This document shows positions 8,527 through 17,149 of a stretch of DNA of 64,000 nt, one piece after another. The DNA is from an uncultured Oscillospiraceae bacterium (GTDB lineage Bacteria; Bacillota; Clostridia; Oscillospirales; Oscillospiraceae). A model generated the notes under the pieces. It did no database searches, was not told where the DNA came from, and saw only the letters and a program-made list of their open reading frames with translations. The translations under genes were made by a program, and so were the position numbers. The DNA is taken from NCBI GenBank assembly GCA_934573735.1, contig CAKTMC010000009.1, positions 25,574-89,573 of the forward strand. Direction: 5' to 3'. Every line of letters begins with the position of its first letter. The first letter of the stretch is position 1.

Positions 8527-9813
8527 ATGAAGTATATTATATCCACTCTTGGCTGCAAGGTCAACCAGTATGAGACTCAGGCCATGGAAACATTTTTGCT
8601 CGAGCACGGGCACGAGCCTGCCGCCCCCGGCGAGATAGCGGAGGCCGTGATAGTAAACACCTGCGCCGTCACCGCCGAGAGCGGCCGCAAATCGCGGCAG
8701 ACCATTCGCCGTCTGCGCGACGAAAACCCCGGCGCTGTCGTCGCCGTCTGCGGCTGCTATTCTCAGCTTGACCCGGAGAGCGTGGAAAAGACCGGTGCGG
8801 ACGTGATTTTCGGCTCAAACGACCATATCGGGCTGGTGGCGGCGCTCGAAAAGGCACTCGGCACCGGCGAGCACAGCAGAAGCATTGACGAGCCCTTCAA
8901 GCGCCGCATATTCGAGCAGCTCCCGGCGGGCGCGGTCGCGGGAAGAACGCGGGCAATGCTGAAAATTCAGGACGGCTGCGTCAATTTTTGCAGCTATTGC
9001 ATCATTCCCTATACCCGAGGCCGCCTGCGCAGTCTGCCGCTTGAGGCTGCCGCCGAGGAGACGGCGCGCATCGACGCGGAGGGCTACAGAGAGATAGTCC
9101 TGACCGGTATCGAGGTCGCGTCATACGGAGTAGACCTCCCCGGAAAGCCCGGACTTGCCGATATTATCGAGACGGTTGCGGACTCTGCGCCCAATATGCG
9201 TATTCGCCTCGGCTCTCTGGAGCCGACGGTAATAACCGAGGACTTCTGCCGCCGCCTTGCAGCGACGGGGAAGCTCTGCCGTCATTTCCATCTGTCGCTC
9301 CAGTCCGGCTGCGACAAGACCCTGAAGGCCATGAACAGAAAATATGACACGGCGGAGTTTTATCGCGCGGTAGAGCTTTTGCGCGAGTATTTCCCGGGCT
9401 GTGCGCTGACGGCGGATCTCATCTGCGGCTTCCCCGGCGAGACGGAGGAGGATCACGCGGCGACGCTGGAGTTTATCAGGAAATGCGGCTTTGAGGATAT
9501 GCACATCTTCCCATATTCCCGCCGCCCAGGCACCCCGGCGGACAAAATGCCCGGACAGTGCGAAAACGCGCTCAAGTCCCGTCGCACCCATGAGGCGCAG
9601 AAAATCGCCGCAGAGCTTCACGCTGAGTTTATGCGCGCAAGCGTTGGGCAGACGCTGCCGGTGCTGTTTGAAACTCAGCAGGACGGCGTATGGACGGGGC
9701 ATAGCGACACATATGTGCTCGTCAAGGCGCGGGGCGAGGAGCTTCGCGGCAGGATTTGCAGGGTAAAAATAGAAATCGCGCAGGACGAGGCACTTTTCGG
9801 AGAAATTGTTTGA
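8527..9813 (+). CDS. mtaB: tRNA (t6A37) methylthiotransferase MtaB
   Basis: Radical SAM enzyme that adds a methylthio group to N6-threonylcarbamoyladenosine at position 37 of ANN-decoding tRNAs. The ATG at 8527 (428 aa) follows a GGGAG site; two upstream starts (8500, 8521) are less well placed. Domain order fits: an N-terminal UPF0004 domain with C10, C46 and C77 binding the auxiliary 4Fe-4S cluster, radical SAM motif CVNFCSYC (C151, C155, C158), and a C-terminal TRAM-like domain from about 370. The STLGCKVNQYE opening is characteristic of MtaB rather than MiaB or RimO. Confidence 0.93.
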   Translation: MKYIISTLGCKVNQYETQAMETFLLEHGHEPAAPGEIAEAVIVNTCAVTAESGRKSRQTIRRLRDENPGAVVAVCGCYSQLDPESVEKTGADVIFGSNDHIGLVAALEKALGTGEHSRSIDEPFKRRIFEQLPAGAVAGRTRAMLKIQDGCVNFCSYCIIPYTRGRLRSLPLEAAAEETARIDAEGYREIVLTGIEVASYGVDLPGKPGLADIIETVADSAPNMRIRLGSLEPTVITEDFCRRLAATGKLCRHFHLSLQSGCDKTLKAMNRKYDTAEFYRAVELLREYFPGCALTADLICGFPGETEEDHAATLEFIRKCGFEDMHIFPYSRRPGTPADKMPGQCENALKSRRTHEAQKIAAELHAEFMRASVGQTLPVLFETQQDGVWTGHSDTYVLVKARGEELRGRICRVKIEIAQDEALFGEIV

Positions 9814-9838
9814 CGAATTAAATCGCTTGATGTAATAT
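9810..9838 (+). promoter_or_regulatory. SigA-type promoter of serA
   Basis: TTGACG (9810-9815), 17-base spacer, TAATAT (9833-9838). The -35 overlaps the mtaB stop codon, which suggests serA is transcribed separately. Confidence 0.6.
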
Positions 9839-9873
9839 ATGAGTTAAATATCAGACAAAGCCGAGGATGAGCC

Positions 9874-11037
9874 ATGTATAAAATCAAAACCATGAACAGC
9901 ATTTCTCCCGCGGGCATTGAGGTGCTCGAAAGCCGCGGCTGCGCGGTCAGTGCGGAGGAGGAAAGGCCGGAGGCTATACTGCTTCGCAGTGCGGACCTGC
10001 ACGGATATGAATTTAATTCCGGGCTTCTGGCGATAGGCAGAGCGGGAGCGGGCTATAATAATATCCCGGTCGAGGACTGCACCGAGCGCGGCATAGTCGT
10101 ATTTAACAGCCCCGGCGCAAACGCGGAGGCCGTAAAGGAGCTGGAGCTCTGCTCACTCGTCATGGCCTCACGCGATGTGCTCGGCAGCATCGGCTGGGTG
10201 CGCGGCATAGCGGGGGAGGGGGAGAGCATCCCCAAGCTTGTGGAAAAGGGCAAGTCCGCCTTCTCGGGACCCGAGCTCATGGGCAAGACGCTGGGCGTTA
10301 TAGGTCTGGGCGCGGTCGGAGCGCTGGTGGCGAATATCGCGCTTGAGCTGGGGATGAGAGTTTACGGCTACGACCCCTTTATGTCGGTGGACGCGGCGTG
10401 GCGGCTTTCGCGTGAGGTTCAGCGCGCGGACACGGCGGACGAGATATTCTGCAACAGCGATTATATAAGCGTAAACGTACCCTACACGGAGCAGACGCAT
10501 CATATGCTAAACGACGCAGCCTTTGCGAGAATGAAGAGGGGAGTGCGCATCGTAAACGAGTCGCGCGCCGAGGTGGTGGACGATGAGGCAATGAGCCGCG
10601 CTCTGGAAAGCGGCATTGTCGCAAAATACGTCACCGACTTCCCGAACGAGCGCATATTAAAGGCGCCGAACGTTATCGCCATGCCGCATCTCGGCGCCTG
10701 TACGCCGGAGAGTGAGGATCGCTGCGCGGTGATGGCGGCAAACCAGCTATATGACTATCTCAAAAACGGCAATATAAAAAACTCCGTCAATCTGCCGGAC
10801 ACCTCGCTCAGCCGCATGGGAGTCTGCCGTCTCTGCGTCATACACCGGAATGTGCCGCGTATGCTCACGCGCATACTCGATTTTATCAGCGAGCGCAATA
10901 TAAACGTCGAGCACATGATAAATAAGCCGCGCGGAGAATACGCTTACACGCTCATTGACCTCGGCGAGAGCATAGGGTTAGATATCGCGGACAGCATACT
11001 TGCAATGGACAATGTCCTGCGCGTGCGGGTCATTTAA
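9874..11037 (+). CDS. serA: D-3-phosphoglycerate dehydrogenase
   Basis: First step of serine synthesis: oxidises 3-phosphoglycerate to 3-phosphohydroxypyruvate with NAD. The 387-aa protein has the split substrate domain (residues 1-95 and the part after about 290), a Rossmann NAD domain with GLGAVG (144-149), the catalytic Arg/Glu region (NESRAEVVDDEA) and His in MPHLGACTPES, and a C-terminal ACT domain (about 317-387), the usual serine-sensing module. It is the shorter SerA type without an intervening domain, common in Clostridia. serC and serB are not nearby. The gene ends in a strong hairpin shared with the convergent lipoprotein gene. Confidence 0.92.
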   Translation: MYKIKTMNSISPAGIEVLESRGCAVSAEEERPEAILLRSADLHGYEFNSGLLAIGRAGAGYNNIPVEDCTERGIVVFNSPGANAEAVKELELCSLVMASRDVLGSIGWVRGIAGEGESIPKLVEKGKSAFSGPELMGKTLGVIGLGAVGALVANIALELGMRVYGYDPFMSVDAAWRLSREVQRADTADEIFCNSDYISVNVPYTEQTHHMLNDAAFARMKRGVRIVNESRAEVVDDEAMSRALESGIVAKYVTDFPNERILKAPNVIAMPHLGACTPESEDRCAVMAANQLYDYLKNGNIKNSVNLPDTSLSRMGVCRLCVIHRNVPRMLTRILDFISERNINVEHMINKPRGEYAYTLIDLGESIGLDIADSILAMDNVLRVRVI

Positions 11038-11049
11038 TGATGATATATA

Positions 11050-11089
11050 AAAGAAACAACAGGTCGCTTCGGCGGCCTGTTGTTTCTTT
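11050..11089. terminator. Bidirectional terminator between serA and a lipoprotein gene
   Basis: An 18-bp stem (11050-11067 with 11072-11089, one wobble pair) is closed by a TTCG tetraloop, with A- and T-rich ends that work in both directions. Confidence 0.8.
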
Positions 11090-11131
11090 ACAGCTCAAAA
11101 AATATTCTGAATTATATCGCTTCACGCATCG

Positions 11132-11449
11132 TCATGGCGCAATGCCGTAATAGTCCTTTACGAAGGCTCTTAATTGCTCATAGAAATCTGAAAGCATCGT
11201 CCAGCCTACAACCGGTGCAGGCTTGTCGGGCTCAAGCTCAAGCTCTGCAATTGCATCACGAATTGCAGCTGCTTCAAGCCCCGCAGGAACGGTAAGCCCA
11301 TGGTCAGCAAGGAGCTGAAGGAGGGCAGCGTCATCCAAGTCCGACAGCTTCTGCGGAGACGCACTGCCGGCGCAGGCGGAAATGGTACAAATAAGGCAGA
11401 GTAAGGCAAGCACGGCGGCGAGGCCGCGAATTCTTTTAGAAAACGACAT
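11132..11449 (-). CDS. Small lipoprotein of unknown function
   Basis: 105-aa secreted lipoprotein. The start at 11449 has a strong GGAGGTG site 7 bases upstream; a longer frame reaching 11665 has no such support. Residues 1-26 form a lipoprotein signal peptide with lipobox ISAC. The mature part is short and helical; residues 34-64 (LSDLDDAALLQLLADHGL followed by a second helix ending in AIAELE) have the helix-turn-helix look of small LEM/SAP-like folds, then a proline-rich linker and an aromatic C-terminus. I do not recognise the family. It stands alone, convergent with serA. Confidence 0.7.
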   Translation of the reverse strand: MSFSKRIRGLAAVLALLCLICTISACAGSASPQKLSDLDDAALLQLLADHGLTVPAGLEAAAIRDAIAELELEPDKPAPVVGWTMLSDFYEQLRAFVKDYYGIAP

Positions 11450-11890
11450 AGAGCACACCTCCAAAAAATATTTAATAAAAAACGCGCACAAGCCGACTAA
11501 GCACAAGTCCGGCTTATGCGCCAAGGGAAGCGATTTTGATACGAGCTCTCCATAATCGGGAGTCGCAGCAATAGCGCCGAGATACAAGGTAAAGCCGGGC
11601 GTAATTATAACGATACATGGCGTCGCCTCCAAGCATAGCTTATCGGACAGCTTCTCTTCCTGCATAATCAGTATAGCATATAGTCAGCTAACTTTTCAAT
11701 GTGCAAAGGGCAATATATTTGTAGCTTTTTTATGAACGGGCAACATTTTGCCGCGTTTGGGAGACGGCGCGCAAGGCTTTTAAGACCGGGCTTTAAGCAG
11801 CGCTTGTTTCAGGGCTTTTATGCCGCGAGGCTTGCTTAATAATATAAAGAATGGTATTCTTGATAGCAGTATTATTCCGAGGTGAAGGAC
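11450..11890. other. Intergenic region upstream of the AlaX-type gene
   Basis: 441 bases between divergent genes. No convincing gene or RNA. It holds the leader of the small lipoprotein, some short imperfect palindromes, and a candidate plus-strand promoter near its right end (11832-11860). Confidence 0.5.
11832..11860 (+). promoter_or_regulatory. Candidate SigA promoter of the AlaX-type gene
   Basis: TTGCTT (11832-11837), 17-base spacer, TATTCT (11855-11860), about 30 bases before the start. Confidence 0.45.
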
Positions 11891-13045
11891 ATGAGTGAAA
11901 AGCTATATCATAAGGACAGTCATATCTTTGAATTTGAGGCGGAGTTGCTGGAGTGCAGGGCGCTGGAGACGGGCTATGCGCTTATTCTTGACCGCACGGC
12001 CTTCTTTCCCGAGGGCGGCGGACAGGCTGCCGACACGGGCTATATCGGCTCGCTGCGCGTAAACGACGTTCAGGAGCGCGGCGGGGAGATACTGCATTTT
12101 GCGGACAGCCCCCTTGAGCCGGGACGCTACGCCTGCCGCATCGACGCCGAGCAGCGTCTGCGCCGTATGCAAAATCATTCCGGCGAGCACATAGTCTCCG
12201 GCATCGTACACAACGAGTACGGGCTTGAAAACGTGGGCTTCCACATGAGCACCGAGTGCATGACCATAGATTTCAGCGGTGAGCTTGACTGGGAGGCACT
12301 TATGAACGTGGAGCGCCTTGCAAACGAGACGGTACGCGCAAATCTCCCGGTGAAAGCGTGGTTTCCCACCGCCGAGGAGCTGACGGGGCTTAGCTACCGC
12401 AGTAAGTGCGAGGTGACGGAGGCGCTGCGCCTTGTAAAAATAGGCGAGGTAGACCTCTGCGCCTGCTGCGCGCCGCACGTTGCATATACGGGCGAGATAG
12501 GCGTGATAAAACTATTCAGCTCCGAGCGGCATCGCGGCGGCGTGCGCGTGACGCTGCTTTGCGGCATGGATGCGCTTGACGATTACCGCCGCCGTCAGGA
12601 CGGCGCTGCGGCGGTGTCACAGCTCTTGAGCGTGCCGAGAAACGACATCGCGCCCGCTGTGCGGCGTCTGCTTGACGAGCAGGCGAGACTCAAGGAGCGC
12701 ATGGGTGAGCTGAGCCGGGAGCTTGTCGCGGCGCGCGCTGCGGCATACGGCTTTACCGAGGGGAATATATGTGTCTTTGACGAGCTGCTTGAGGATGCGG
12801 CGCAGCGTGAGCTTGTAAACCTTTTGATGGATAAATGCACGGGCTTTGCCGCGGTATTCTCCGGCAATGACGAGAAGGGCTACAAGTATATCATGGGAAG
12901 CAGGCACTGCGACCTGCGCAGGGCCGCAAGAGAGATAAACGCCGCCATAGACGGCAGGGGCGGCGGCAGACCCGAGATGATACAGGGCAGTACCTCCGCA
13001 AGCCGCGAAAAGGTACAAAAATTTGTAGAAAGTGCCCACGTTTAG
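11891..13045 (+). CDS. Alanyl-tRNA editing protein (AlaX family, long form)
   Basis: Free-standing editing enzyme related to the AlaRS editing domain; it hydrolyses mischarged Ser- or Gly-tRNA(Ala). At 384 aa it is the long type, with an N-terminal AlaRS-like beta-barrel (DRTAFFPEGGGQAADTG, about 34-50), the zinc/editing motif HSGEH (96-100) and the second zinc motif CACCAPH (about 184-190). After a short coiled coil comes a DHHA1-like C-terminal domain ending in the GGGRPEMIQGS motif. The ATG at 11891 is chosen because GAGGTG lies 6 bases upstream; an in-frame GTG at 11882 overlaps that site. It sits immediately before the first dehydratase-like operon, which has its own promoter. Confidence 0.88.
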   Translation: MSEKLYHKDSHIFEFEAELLECRALETGYALILDRTAFFPEGGGQAADTGYIGSLRVNDVQERGGEILHFADSPLEPGRYACRIDAEQRLRRMQNHSGEHIVSGIVHNEYGLENVGFHMSTECMTIDFSGELDWEALMNVERLANETVRANLPVKAWFPTAEELTGLSYRSKCEVTEALRLVKIGEVDLCACCAPHVAYTGEIGVIKLFSSERHRGGVRVTLLCGMDALDDYRRRQDGAAAVSQLLSVPRNDIAPAVRRLLDEQARLKERMGELSRELVAARAAAYGFTEGNICVFDELLEDAAQRELVNLLMDKCTGFAAVFSGNDEKGYKYIMGSRHCDLRRAAREINAAIDGRGGGRPEMIQGSTSASREKVQKFVESAHV

Positions 13046-13099
13046 ACATGAAAGCTCAAATTGTATAGGTCTTTTTGTTCATAATTTCTTTAAAATTGA

Positions 13100-13128
13100 T
13101 TGACAATTATCTGACGTCTTGTTAGAAT
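13100..13128 (+). promoter_or_regulatory. Strong SigA promoter of the first dehydratase-like operon
   Basis: Consensus TTGACA (13100-13105), 17-base spacer, TAGAAT (13123-13128), about 60 bases upstream of the GTG start. This is among the best promoters in the window and fits the high-expression codon use of the genes that follow. Confidence 0.8.
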
Positions 13129-13188
13129 ATTGCTGTGAAAGTGGGCGCACTGCGTCCAAAATAGGAAACAAAATATGGAGGGTTATCT

Positions 13189-14400
13189 GTGAAAGATCTC
13201 AAGCATCTAATCTACTTTGAGAATCTGCTTCAGGAAGCCAACAACGATCTTGTCAAGCAGGCCAAGGCCGAGGGCAAGCGCGCGATCGGCTATACCTGCT
13301 ATTTCATGCCTGAAGTTCTTCTCGACCTGCCCGGCTGCTTCTCCGTGCGTCTGAGAGCGCCGCGCTGCACTTCTCCCGACATCGCGACCTATTATATGTC
13401 AGCCCGTGTCTGCCATTACGCACGCAGTCTGCTGGAGCGTGCGCTCGAGGGAGGCTACAACTTCCTTGACGCTCAGATGGCAACCGAAACCTGCACAGGC
13501 ACCTGCCGCTTCCAGGAGCATCTCCAGCAGAAGCATATCGACTCGGTCAAGGATATGCGCATCATCGACAACGATGACTTCTTCTGCGAGTTCTCCGACG
13601 TGCCGTTCAAGAACAACGAGAACGGCTACCAGCATTTCCGCGGTCAGCTTCAGGCACATGTGCTTGAGCCGCTGCACGAGCGCTTCGGCATAGATATCTC
13701 CGACGAGGCGCTGCTGAAGGCTGTTGAGCAGCATAACGAGGTCTGCCGCCTCATAAACGAGATCGGCGACTACCGTAAGCTCGATAACCCCACCATCACC
13801 GGCTATGAGTTCCATGTCATCAACCTTGTCTCCATGGTATGTCCCAAGGAGCTTATCCTGCCCTACCTGCGCGAGACTGCCGAGGAGCTCAAGACCCGTG
13901 AGCCCGACATGAAGTGGCCCTTCCGCTGCAAGGTGCTTCTCTCCGGCTCCGAGAACGACGACCCCGACTTCACCAAGCTCATCGAGAGCTGCGGCGCTGA
14001 GGTCGTGTGCGACCGCTACTGCTACGGCGCTGTCGAGAGCCGTATGCCCATCGAGATCAAGGAGGGCGACGATATCCTCTACGTTATCGCACGCCACTAC
14101 CTTGAGACCTCCAACTGCCCGCGCTTTATGCCTCAGGACGAAATGCGCCTGAGAAAGAAACGCATCGCGGATCTTGCAAGAGAGTACAATGCCGACGGCG
14201 TTATCGTCGCCTCCAACAAGTTCTGCGAGTACTGGAGCTATGAGCGTGTCATCGACACCGTCATTCTCCCGCGTGACTTCGGTCTGCCCGTGTGCTCCAT
14301 CGAGAAGGAATACATAAACTCCGCTTCCGGTCAGCTCCGCACCCGCTTCCAGGCGTTCGTTGAGAGCGTCGAGATCAAGAAGATCCAGGAGGGCAAGTGA
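13189..14400 (+). CDS. 2-hydroxyacyl-CoA dehydratase-like protein, small subunit (copy 1)
   Basis: 403-aa member of the HgdB/FldC/BcrB-BcrC superfamily (PF06050), Fe-S proteins that take an energised electron from an ATP-dependent activase. Family cysteines are all present: C75 in VCHYARS, C102 (with C106) in the ETCTGTC segment, and C346 in KFCEYW, expected to bind a 4Fe-4S cluster. The C-terminus ends with the family's GQLRTRFQAF motif. Starts with GTG after a GGAGGG site. The large subunit begins inside the last codons, so the pair is translationally coupled. 58 of the first 80 residues match the paralogue at 23556. The substrate is unknown; no CoA-transferase or acyl-CoA dehydrogenase is adjacent. 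Double-cubane-cluster reductases (YjiM type) are an alternative relative. Confidence 0.85.
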   Translation: MKDLKHLIYFENLLQEANNDLVKQAKAEGKRAIGYTCYFMPEVLLDLPGCFSVRLRAPRCTSPDIATYYMSARVCHYARSLLERALEGGYNFLDAQMATETCTGTCRFQEHLQQKHIDSVKDMRIIDNDDFFCEFSDVPFKNNENGYQHFRGQLQAHVLEPLHERFGIDISDEALLKAVEQHNEVCRLINEIGDYRKLDNPTITGYEFHVINLVSMVCPKELILPYLRETAEELKTREPDMKWPFRCKVLLSGSENDDPDFTKLIESCGAEVVCDRYCYGAVESRMPIEIKEGDDILYVIARHYLETSNCPRFMPQDEMRLRKKRIADLAREYNADGVIVASNKFCEYWSYERVIDTVILPRDFGLPVCSIEKEYINSASGQLRTRFQAFVESVEIKKIQEGK

Positions 14401-14402
14401 TT

Positions 14403-15998
14403 ATGGATATCAAGAAAAAGCTGAAAGATTTCTGGTACGGCAAGCCCCATGGTGAGCGTCGTCTGGGCGAGCTCTACGAGGACAAGACCGGCCTGTATAA
14501 GCACAGAGAGTGGCGTGGCGTCAAGGACACCATGTACTACTTCTATAATATCTGGATGTATAACTACATCCACATGGTAGCCGACGTCATCAAGCTCGGC
14601 GGCCTCGTCAACTTTGCAAAGGGCGTGTGGCGCTACCGCTGGGTCGGCCAGACCTATCTGCCCGTTCTTCACTGGTTCGACCGCGGCCTCGAGGGTATGC
14701 GCGGCGAGGCGATGAAGGCCTCCGCATGGCACTACCGCGCCATGGTCAACGCCACCATCACTCAGTTCCAGCATATGTTTGTCGCCGATACGAGACTGCA
14801 CGGCAACAAGCAGAATGAGGCATACAAGCACACCATCGCCCACAATGAGACTATCTGGGGCGGCGTGTTCTATCCCTGGTCCGACAAGTTTGAGAACATC
14901 CCCATAGAGATGATCCCCTACTTCGTCACTTGCCACGTCAACAGCCACACCGTTCTTAACTACATCGACGCGGTTCAGTCCATCGGTCTGCCCGGTGACC
15001 CCTGCCCGATGTGCCAGGCCGAGGCCGGTATCTTCGTTCTGGACGACGTGCCCGATTACTCTCCGATGGTCGTCACCTGCAACGAGGCCTGCGACGCCTC
15101 CGTCGCCACCTCCATCCTTCAGGACTGGTTCTTTGACAAGCCCCTGTTCGTTCTGCCTATGCCCATGCAGTTTGACGATCCGCTGGTCAAGAAGCACTGC
15201 ATGAAGGAAATCGAGGAGCTGTGGAAGTTCATCGAGGAGCAGACCGGCGTTCCCTTCAACTGGAACGTTCTGGTCGAGCGTCTTGAGGCTCAGAATAAAC
15301 TTCAGGAGTTTGAGTGGGAGAAGTGGGATGTTGCAGCCAACACCAACTACTACCCCGTCAACGGCGTTGCTCAGGCTCTGTACCGTATCTATCAGTCTCA
15401 GTACGGCGATCGCCCCATCTGGCATGAGGTCGACGCCAAGGTCCGCAAGATACTCAACCGCTGCGTAGAAAAGAAGATAAACTCCTTCCCGCAGACCCGC
15501 CACCGCGTCATCGCATGGTCCTGCGCTCCGCTGTACTACTCCAACTGGTGCACCTGGGCCTACAACTGCTGGGGTCTGAACGTTATCATCAACATGGACT
15601 CCCTCATGTTCAACATGACCATCCGTACCGACAGCTACGAGCATACCCTCGAGGATATGGCTCAGTATCATATGTGGGCTCCGATGCGCCGTATGGCAGT
15701 CGGCGGCATGAAGCACTTCTTCGAGCTGTGGGAGTACAAGGAGCAGTTCAACTGCGACATGGTTATGATGTACGACCAGCTCCAGTGCAAGGGCTCTCAG
15801 GGTCTGCACGGCCTGTTCGAGGACGAATTCCGCGACAGAAATATCCCCGCCATCTGGATGCCGCACGCGCTGCCTGACAGCCGCACCGTCTCCAGAATGG
15901 AGATCCGCCGCATCATCAACGACTACATGACCACCGTCATGCACGAAGAGCCGCTCGATCCGTCCCTGCTTGACTTTGACGACTCCATGACTTGGTAA
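14403..15998 (+). CDS. 2-hydroxyacyl-CoA dehydratase-like protein, large subunit (copy 1)
   Basis: 531-aa partner of the preceding gene. It belongs to the same superfamily by its C-terminal half (QCKGSQGLHG with C462, then the TVSRMEIRRIINDYM motif in the place of GQxRTRxEAF), but is longer than usual HgdA/HgdB-type subunits (about 370-480 aa). Cysteines shared with the paralogue at 24745 are C201 and C204 (a CxxC after GLPGD), C230 (CDAS) and C462; C226 is specific to this copy. The N-terminal 100 residues are aromatic-rich and amphipathic (YYFYNIWMYNYIHMV), suggesting contact with a partner or the membrane. The ATG at 14403, 9 bases after AGGAGGG, is preferred over the GTG at 14397. Function is inferred only as an ATP-driven Fe-S reductase/dehydratase. 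Confidence 0.8.
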   Translation: MDIKKKLKDFWYGKPHGERRLGELYEDKTGLYKHREWRGVKDTMYYFYNIWMYNYIHMVADVIKLGGLVNFAKGVWRYRWVGQTYLPVLHWFDRGLEGMRGEAMKASAWHYRAMVNATITQFQHMFVADTRLHGNKQNEAYKHTIAHNETIWGGVFYPWSDKFENIPIEMIPYFVTCHVNSHTVLNYIDAVQSIGLPGDPCPMCQAEAGIFVLDDVPDYSPMVVTCNEACDASVATSILQDWFFDKPLFVLPMPMQFDDPLVKKHCMKEIEELWKFIEEQTGVPFNWNVLVERLEAQNKLQEFEWEKWDVAANTNYYPVNGVAQALYRIYQSQYGDRPIWHEVDAKVRKILNRCVEKKINSFPQTRHRVIAWSCAPLYYSNWCTWAYNCWGLNVIINMDSLMFNMTIRTDSYEHTLEDMAQYHMWAPMRRMAVGGMKHFFELWEYKEQFNCDMVMMYDQLQCKGSQGLHGLFEDEFRDRNIPAIWMPHALPDSRTVSRMEIRRIINDYMTTVMHEEPLDPSLLDFDDSMTW

Positions 15999-16014
15999 TT
16001 AGGAGGAAGATTTA

Positions 16015-16242
16015 ATGAAAAAGTGCAAGAAATGCAAGCTCGGCAAGTTCCTCGGCAAGCTCATCGGCATCGCTGTCGTTGCCAATGTTGCTTTGTTCGT
16101 GGTGTTCTTCTTCGACCTTGACGGCAGACTCCTCTTTAACGTTGTCGAGCCGTTCCTCAAGAAGCACTATGACAATATGCCGCGCAAGGATACGCTCAAG
16201 ACTCCTTACGACATGGATAAATACCCGAAGTACGAGTACTAA
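16015..16242 (+). CDS. Small membrane protein of the dehydratase-like operon (copy 1)
   Basis: 75-aa protein with a lysine/cysteine-rich start (MKKCKKCKLGK), one transmembrane helix (about residues 15-33) and a conserved juxtamembrane tail: LLFNVVEPFLKKHYD. An AGGAGG site lies 9 bases before the ATG, and the gene is 16 bases behind the large subunit. The 61-aa protein at 26370 in the second operon shares the pattern [RK]L[LI][FY]xV[VI]xP[FL]LxKHYD after its own single helix. It is therefore a genuine, conserved operon member. I know of no such component in characterised dehydratase or benzoyl-CoA reductase systems. A role as membrane anchor or assembly factor for the soluble Fe-S subunits is an inference. 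The basic N-terminus suggests that the tail lies outside, but orientation is not certain. Confidence 0.8.
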   Translation: MKKCKKCKLGKFLGKLIGIAVVANVALFVVFFFDLDGRLLFNVVEPFLKKHYDNMPRKDTLKTPYDMDKYPKYEY

Positions 16243-16281
16243 GCTTTAATTCAGATTAAATTATATTTGGAGGCATACATA

Positions 16282-17076
16282 ATGAAATACTTTGGCGGCT
16301 GCGACGTGGGCTCCACCTACACCAAGGCAGTTATACTCGACGAAAACGGCAAGATGATAGCCGATACCACCATCCGCAGCAAGATAAACTCCGAGCTGAG
16401 CGCAATCGCCGCTATGGAAGAAGTCTGCAAGCAGGCGGGTCTGAAGGACTCCAAGGAGCTTTCCTACCTCATCGGTACCGGCTACGGCCGCAACAAGGTA
16501 CCCTTCGCAGATGAAAACATCTCCGAGATCTCCTGCCACGCAATGGGCGTTCACGTGACTGACCCGAGCGTCAAGGCAATCATCGACATCGGCGGACAGG
16601 ACGTTAAGGGCATCAGCATCGACACCGACGGCACTGTCAAGAACTTTGCAATGAACGACAAGTGCGCAGCCGGTACCGGCCGCTTCTTCGAGGCAATGGC
16701 ACGCTCCTTCGAGCTTAGCCTGCCCGAGTTCTCCAAGCTCTCTCTGACTGCAAAGAACGTTATCCCCATCACCGCACAGTGCACCGTTTTCGCAGAGTCT
16801 GAGGTCATCACCCTCGTCGGCGAAGGCAAGCCCATGGACGAGATCGCAGCCGGTATCGAGATGGCAGTTGCAAAGCGCTGCTTCGTCATGGCCAAGAAGG
16901 CCGGCGCAACCGACAGCATCACCCTGACCGGCGGCTGTGCAAAGAACGACGGTCTGAAGGAAGCAATCGAGCACGTTCTCAAGCTCAAGGTCGTCAACCT
17001 CAAGACCGACCCCCAGCTCATGGGCGCTCTCGGTGCTGCCGAGTATGCTCGCCAGAAGGGTCTGGCAAAGAAGTAA
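16282..17076 (+). CDS. ATP-dependent activase of the dehydratase-like system (BadF/BadG/HgdC family)
   Basis: 264-aa ASKHA-fold ATPase that binds one 4Fe-4S cluster between two subunits and injects a low-potential electron into the dehydratase/reductase at the cost of ATP. Motifs: DVGSTYTK (8-15), IIDIGGQDVK (100-109), cluster cysteines C128 in NDKCAAGTGRF and C167 in QCTVFAESEV, and a C-terminal GGCAKN nucleotide motif. The size matches HgdC (about 260 aa). The ATG at 16282, 8 bases after GGAGG, is preferred over the upstream TTG at 16267, which overlaps that site. It is the last gene of operon 1; operon 2 lacks an activase, so this one may serve both. A strong terminator follows. Confidence 0.93.
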   Translation: MKYFGGCDVGSTYTKAVILDENGKMIADTTIRSKINSELSAIAAMEEVCKQAGLKDSKELSYLIGTGYGRNKVPFADENISEISCHAMGVHVTDPSVKAIIDIGGQDVKGISIDTDGTVKNFAMNDKCAAGTGRFFEAMARSFELSLPEFSKLSLTAKNVIPITAQCTVFAESEVITLVGEGKPMDEIAAGIEMAVAKRCFVMAKKAGATDSITLTGGCAKNDGLKEAIEHVLKLKVVNLKTDPQLMGALGAAEYARQKGLAKK

Positions 17077-17105
17077 TTTCCGCGCAGAAGCTTAATAATC
17101 AATAG

Positions 17106-17140
17106 TCCCGCCGGGTCATGCTTGACCCGGCGGGATTTTT
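17106..17140 (+). terminator. Rho-independent terminator of the first dehydratase-like operon
   Basis: 13-bp GC-rich stem (17106-17118 with 17123-17135), TGCT loop, and a T run at 17136-17140. Confidence 0.9.
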
Positions 17141-17149
17141 CGTTTGCGG

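Noticed and set aside
11450..11665. Upstream extension of the small lipoprotein frame
   Set aside because: The lipoprotein signal peptide and its GGAGGTG site start at 11449; the extension has no start signals.
14331..15944. A long open frame on the minus strand (537 codons)
   Set aside because: It is the antisense shadow of the large dehydratase-like subunit, arising from its C-ending codon bias; no ribosome binding site or recognisable protein.
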